From positions 1 to 8,123 of the forward strand of contig JACFNW010000078.1 of assembly GCA_019454665.1 (NCBI GenBank): 8,123 nt of DNA, read 5' to 3'. Shown piece by piece: positions 6,940 through 8,123 of this stretch (position 1 is the stretch's first letter; each line of letters opens with the position of its first letter). The notes under the pieces are model-generated. The model was not told the DNA's origin and did not search any database. It was given only the letters and a program-made list of their open reading frames with translations. The stretch is from Fimbriimonadaceae bacterium. GTDB lineage: Bacteria > Armatimonadota > Fimbriimonadia > Fimbriimonadales > Fimbriimonadaceae. The position numbers and the translations under genes are program-made.

Positions 6940-8123
6940 ATGCGCAAGCGTCTCGCACTCGTCGTCTTGGCGGCGGCGGTTTTGTTGGCCCCGGTCGCCT
7001 CGCAGGTGTCGGCCCAAGTCCAATCACCCGTCTTCGACGCTCTCCAGTGGCGGTTGGTGGGTCCGTTCCGGGGTGGGCGCTCGCTGGCCTGCGCGGGAAG
7101 CAAGGCCCGGCCCAACGAGTACTACTTCGGCGCGACCGGCGGCGGCTTGTGGAAATCCACCGACAGCGGCGACAACTGGGAATGCGTTTCCGACGGCTTC
7201 TTCACAGCGGCTTCGGTGGGAGCGGTGGCCATCGCCGAAAGCAACCCTGACATCGTGTACGCCGGGGGCGGCGAGAAGGACATCCGGGGCAACATCTCGC
7301 ACGGCGACGGGATGTACAAGACGACCGATGGCGGCAAGACGTGGACGCACATCGGGCTGCGCGACACCCAGACCGTCTCGCGCATCGTCATCCACCCCGA
7401 GAACCCGGACGTGGTGTACGTGGCGGCGCTTGGCCACATCTACGGCCCGAACAGGGAGCGTGGCGTGTTCAAGACCACCGATGGCGGCAATTCTTGGACC
7501 CAGATCCTGTTCGAATCCGAACGAGCGGGCGCGATTGACATCGAGTTCGAGCCCGGCAACCCCGAGACGCTCTATGCCGCGACGTGGGAAGCGTGGCGCA
7601 CGCCCTATACGATGAACTCCGGCGGACCGGGATGCAAGCTCTGGAAATCCACCGACGGCGGCGCGACGTGGAAGGACATCTCGCGCAACCCCGGGTTGCC
7701 GGCGGGCGTGCTCGGCAAGATCGGCATCAGCGTCTCGCCCGTCAACCCCAAGCGGGTGTGGGCCATCGTTGAGGCGCACGAGGGTGGCGTGTTCCTTTCC
7801 GACGACGCCGGCGAGACGTTCACGCTGGTCAATCAGAACCGCAACTTCCGCCAGAGGGCTTGGTACTACACGCACATCGTGGCCGACACCGCCGATGTGG
7901 ATACGGCCTACGTCCTGAACGTGAGCATGTACCGCACGCGGGATGGCGGTAAGACGTGGCAGACGGTGGGCACGCCCCACTCGGACAACCACGACCTTTG
8001 GATCGCGCCCGACGACCCCAAGCGCATGATCAACGCCAACGACGGCGGCGCGAATGTGTCCAAGGACGGTGGGGCAACTTGGACGGAACAGGACATTCCA
8101 ACCGCGCAGTTCTACCACGTCAC
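6940..8123 (+). CDS. Secreted BNR/Asp-box repeat protein, VPS10/sortilin-like beta-propeller (3' end beyond window)
   Basis: The frame is open from the ATG at 6940 to the window edge (394 residues visible, no stop). Residues 1-25 form a signal peptide: MRKR, then a Leu/Val/Ala core, with likely cleavage after VSA (23-25). WRLVGPFRGGRS (37-48) and YYFGATGGGLWKSTD (61-75) match the opening of the large secreted 'VPS10 domain / BNR glycosyl hydrolase-like' proteins, often around 1,000 residues. Seven Asp-box motifs (S/T-x-D-x-G-x-T/S-W) end at W80, W135, W186, W244, F294, W340 and W381, one per propeller blade. Asp-boxes are structural turns and do not prove enzymatic activity, so sialidase or GH74 function should not be assumed. 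No Shine-Dalgarno is visible before the ATG; I chose it because it starts the signal peptide directly. It shares a 66-bp divergent gap with the oxidoreductase. Confidence 0.9.
   Translation, partial: MRKRLALVVLAAAVLLAPVASQVSAQVQSPVFDALQWRLVGPFRGGRSLACAGSKARPNEYYFGATGGGLWKSTDSGDNWECVSDGFFTAASVGAVAIAESNPDIVYAGGGEKDIRGNISHGDGMYKTTDGGKTWTHIGLRDTQTVSRIVIHPENPDVVYVAALGHIYGPNRERGVFKTTDGGNSWTQILFESERAGAIDIEFEPGNPETLYAATWEAWRTPYTMNSGGPGCKLWKSTDGGATWKDISRNPGLPAGVLGKIGISVSPVNPKRVWAIVEAHEGGVFLSDDAGETFTLVNQNRNFRQRAWYYTHIVADTADVDTAYVLNVSMYRTRDGGKTWQTVGTPHSDNHDLWIAPDDPKRMINANDGGANVSKDGGATWTEQDIPTAQFYHV

Noticed and set aside
7122..8118. Long minus-strand open frames over the propeller gene
   Set aside because: The plus-strand frame carries a signal peptide and seven Asp-boxes. 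The minus-strand frames are antisense shadows with no recognisable motif.
6940..8123. Sialidase or other glycosidase call for the propeller protein
   Set aside because: Asp-boxes are structural. The visible part shows no catalytic set I can name, so only the fold and secretion are claimed.

Overview
The window looks like the chromosome of a free-living, high-GC bacterium with flagella. A partial 16S rRNA gene fills the left end and dense protein-coding genes follow. The 16S has several bases unlike the common bacterial consensus, and those in stems are matched by compensatory changes. The hook genes fliK-flgD-(Flagellar_put)-flgE are arranged as in Firmicutes and several deep-branching Gram-negative-like phyla. 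Together with the high GC and a 16S gene that appears unlinked from 23S, this makes a lineage such as Armatimonadota (Fimbriimonadia-like) my best guess. That is inference; a 16S search would settle it.

Layout. Bases 1-780 are the 3' half of 16S rRNA, ending in the anti-Shine-Dalgarno sequence. A strong hairpin terminator (856-881) follows about 75 nt later, with no tRNA or 23S gene. Bases 882-975 carry overlapping inverted repeats between the 16S (+) and a convergent membrane acyltransferase gene (976-2130, -). A short divergent gap (2131-2217) leads into a four-gene hook cluster on the + strand: fliK (2218-3477), flgD (3491-3913), a Flagellar_put/DUF3766 protein (3918-4286), a 138-nt structured leader (4287-4424), then flgE (4425-5687). 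A perfect 11-bp hairpin (5711-5735) separates flgE from a convergent Gfo/Idh/MocA oxidoreductase (5749-6873, -). Across a 66-bp divergent gap from that gene starts a large secreted BNR/Asp-box (VPS10/sortilin-like) beta-propeller protein (6940 to the window end, incomplete).

How the genes work together. The hook cluster forms one functional unit: FlgE is the hook subunit, FlgD the hook cap/scaffold, FliK the secreted length ruler and substrate-specificity switch, and the small Flagellar_put protein is conserved in exactly this position in other genomes. The cluster is bounded on both sides by non-flagellar genes, so the rest of the flagellar regulon must lie elsewhere. The divergent oxidoreductase and secreted propeller pair may share regulation, but nothing in the sequence fixes a substrate.

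The most interesting items are the apparently solitary 16S gene, the paired compensatory changes at nearly invariant 16S positions, the detached hook module, and the structured leader in front of flgE. I see no convincing CRISPR array, insertion sequence, prophage or wholly new system here.
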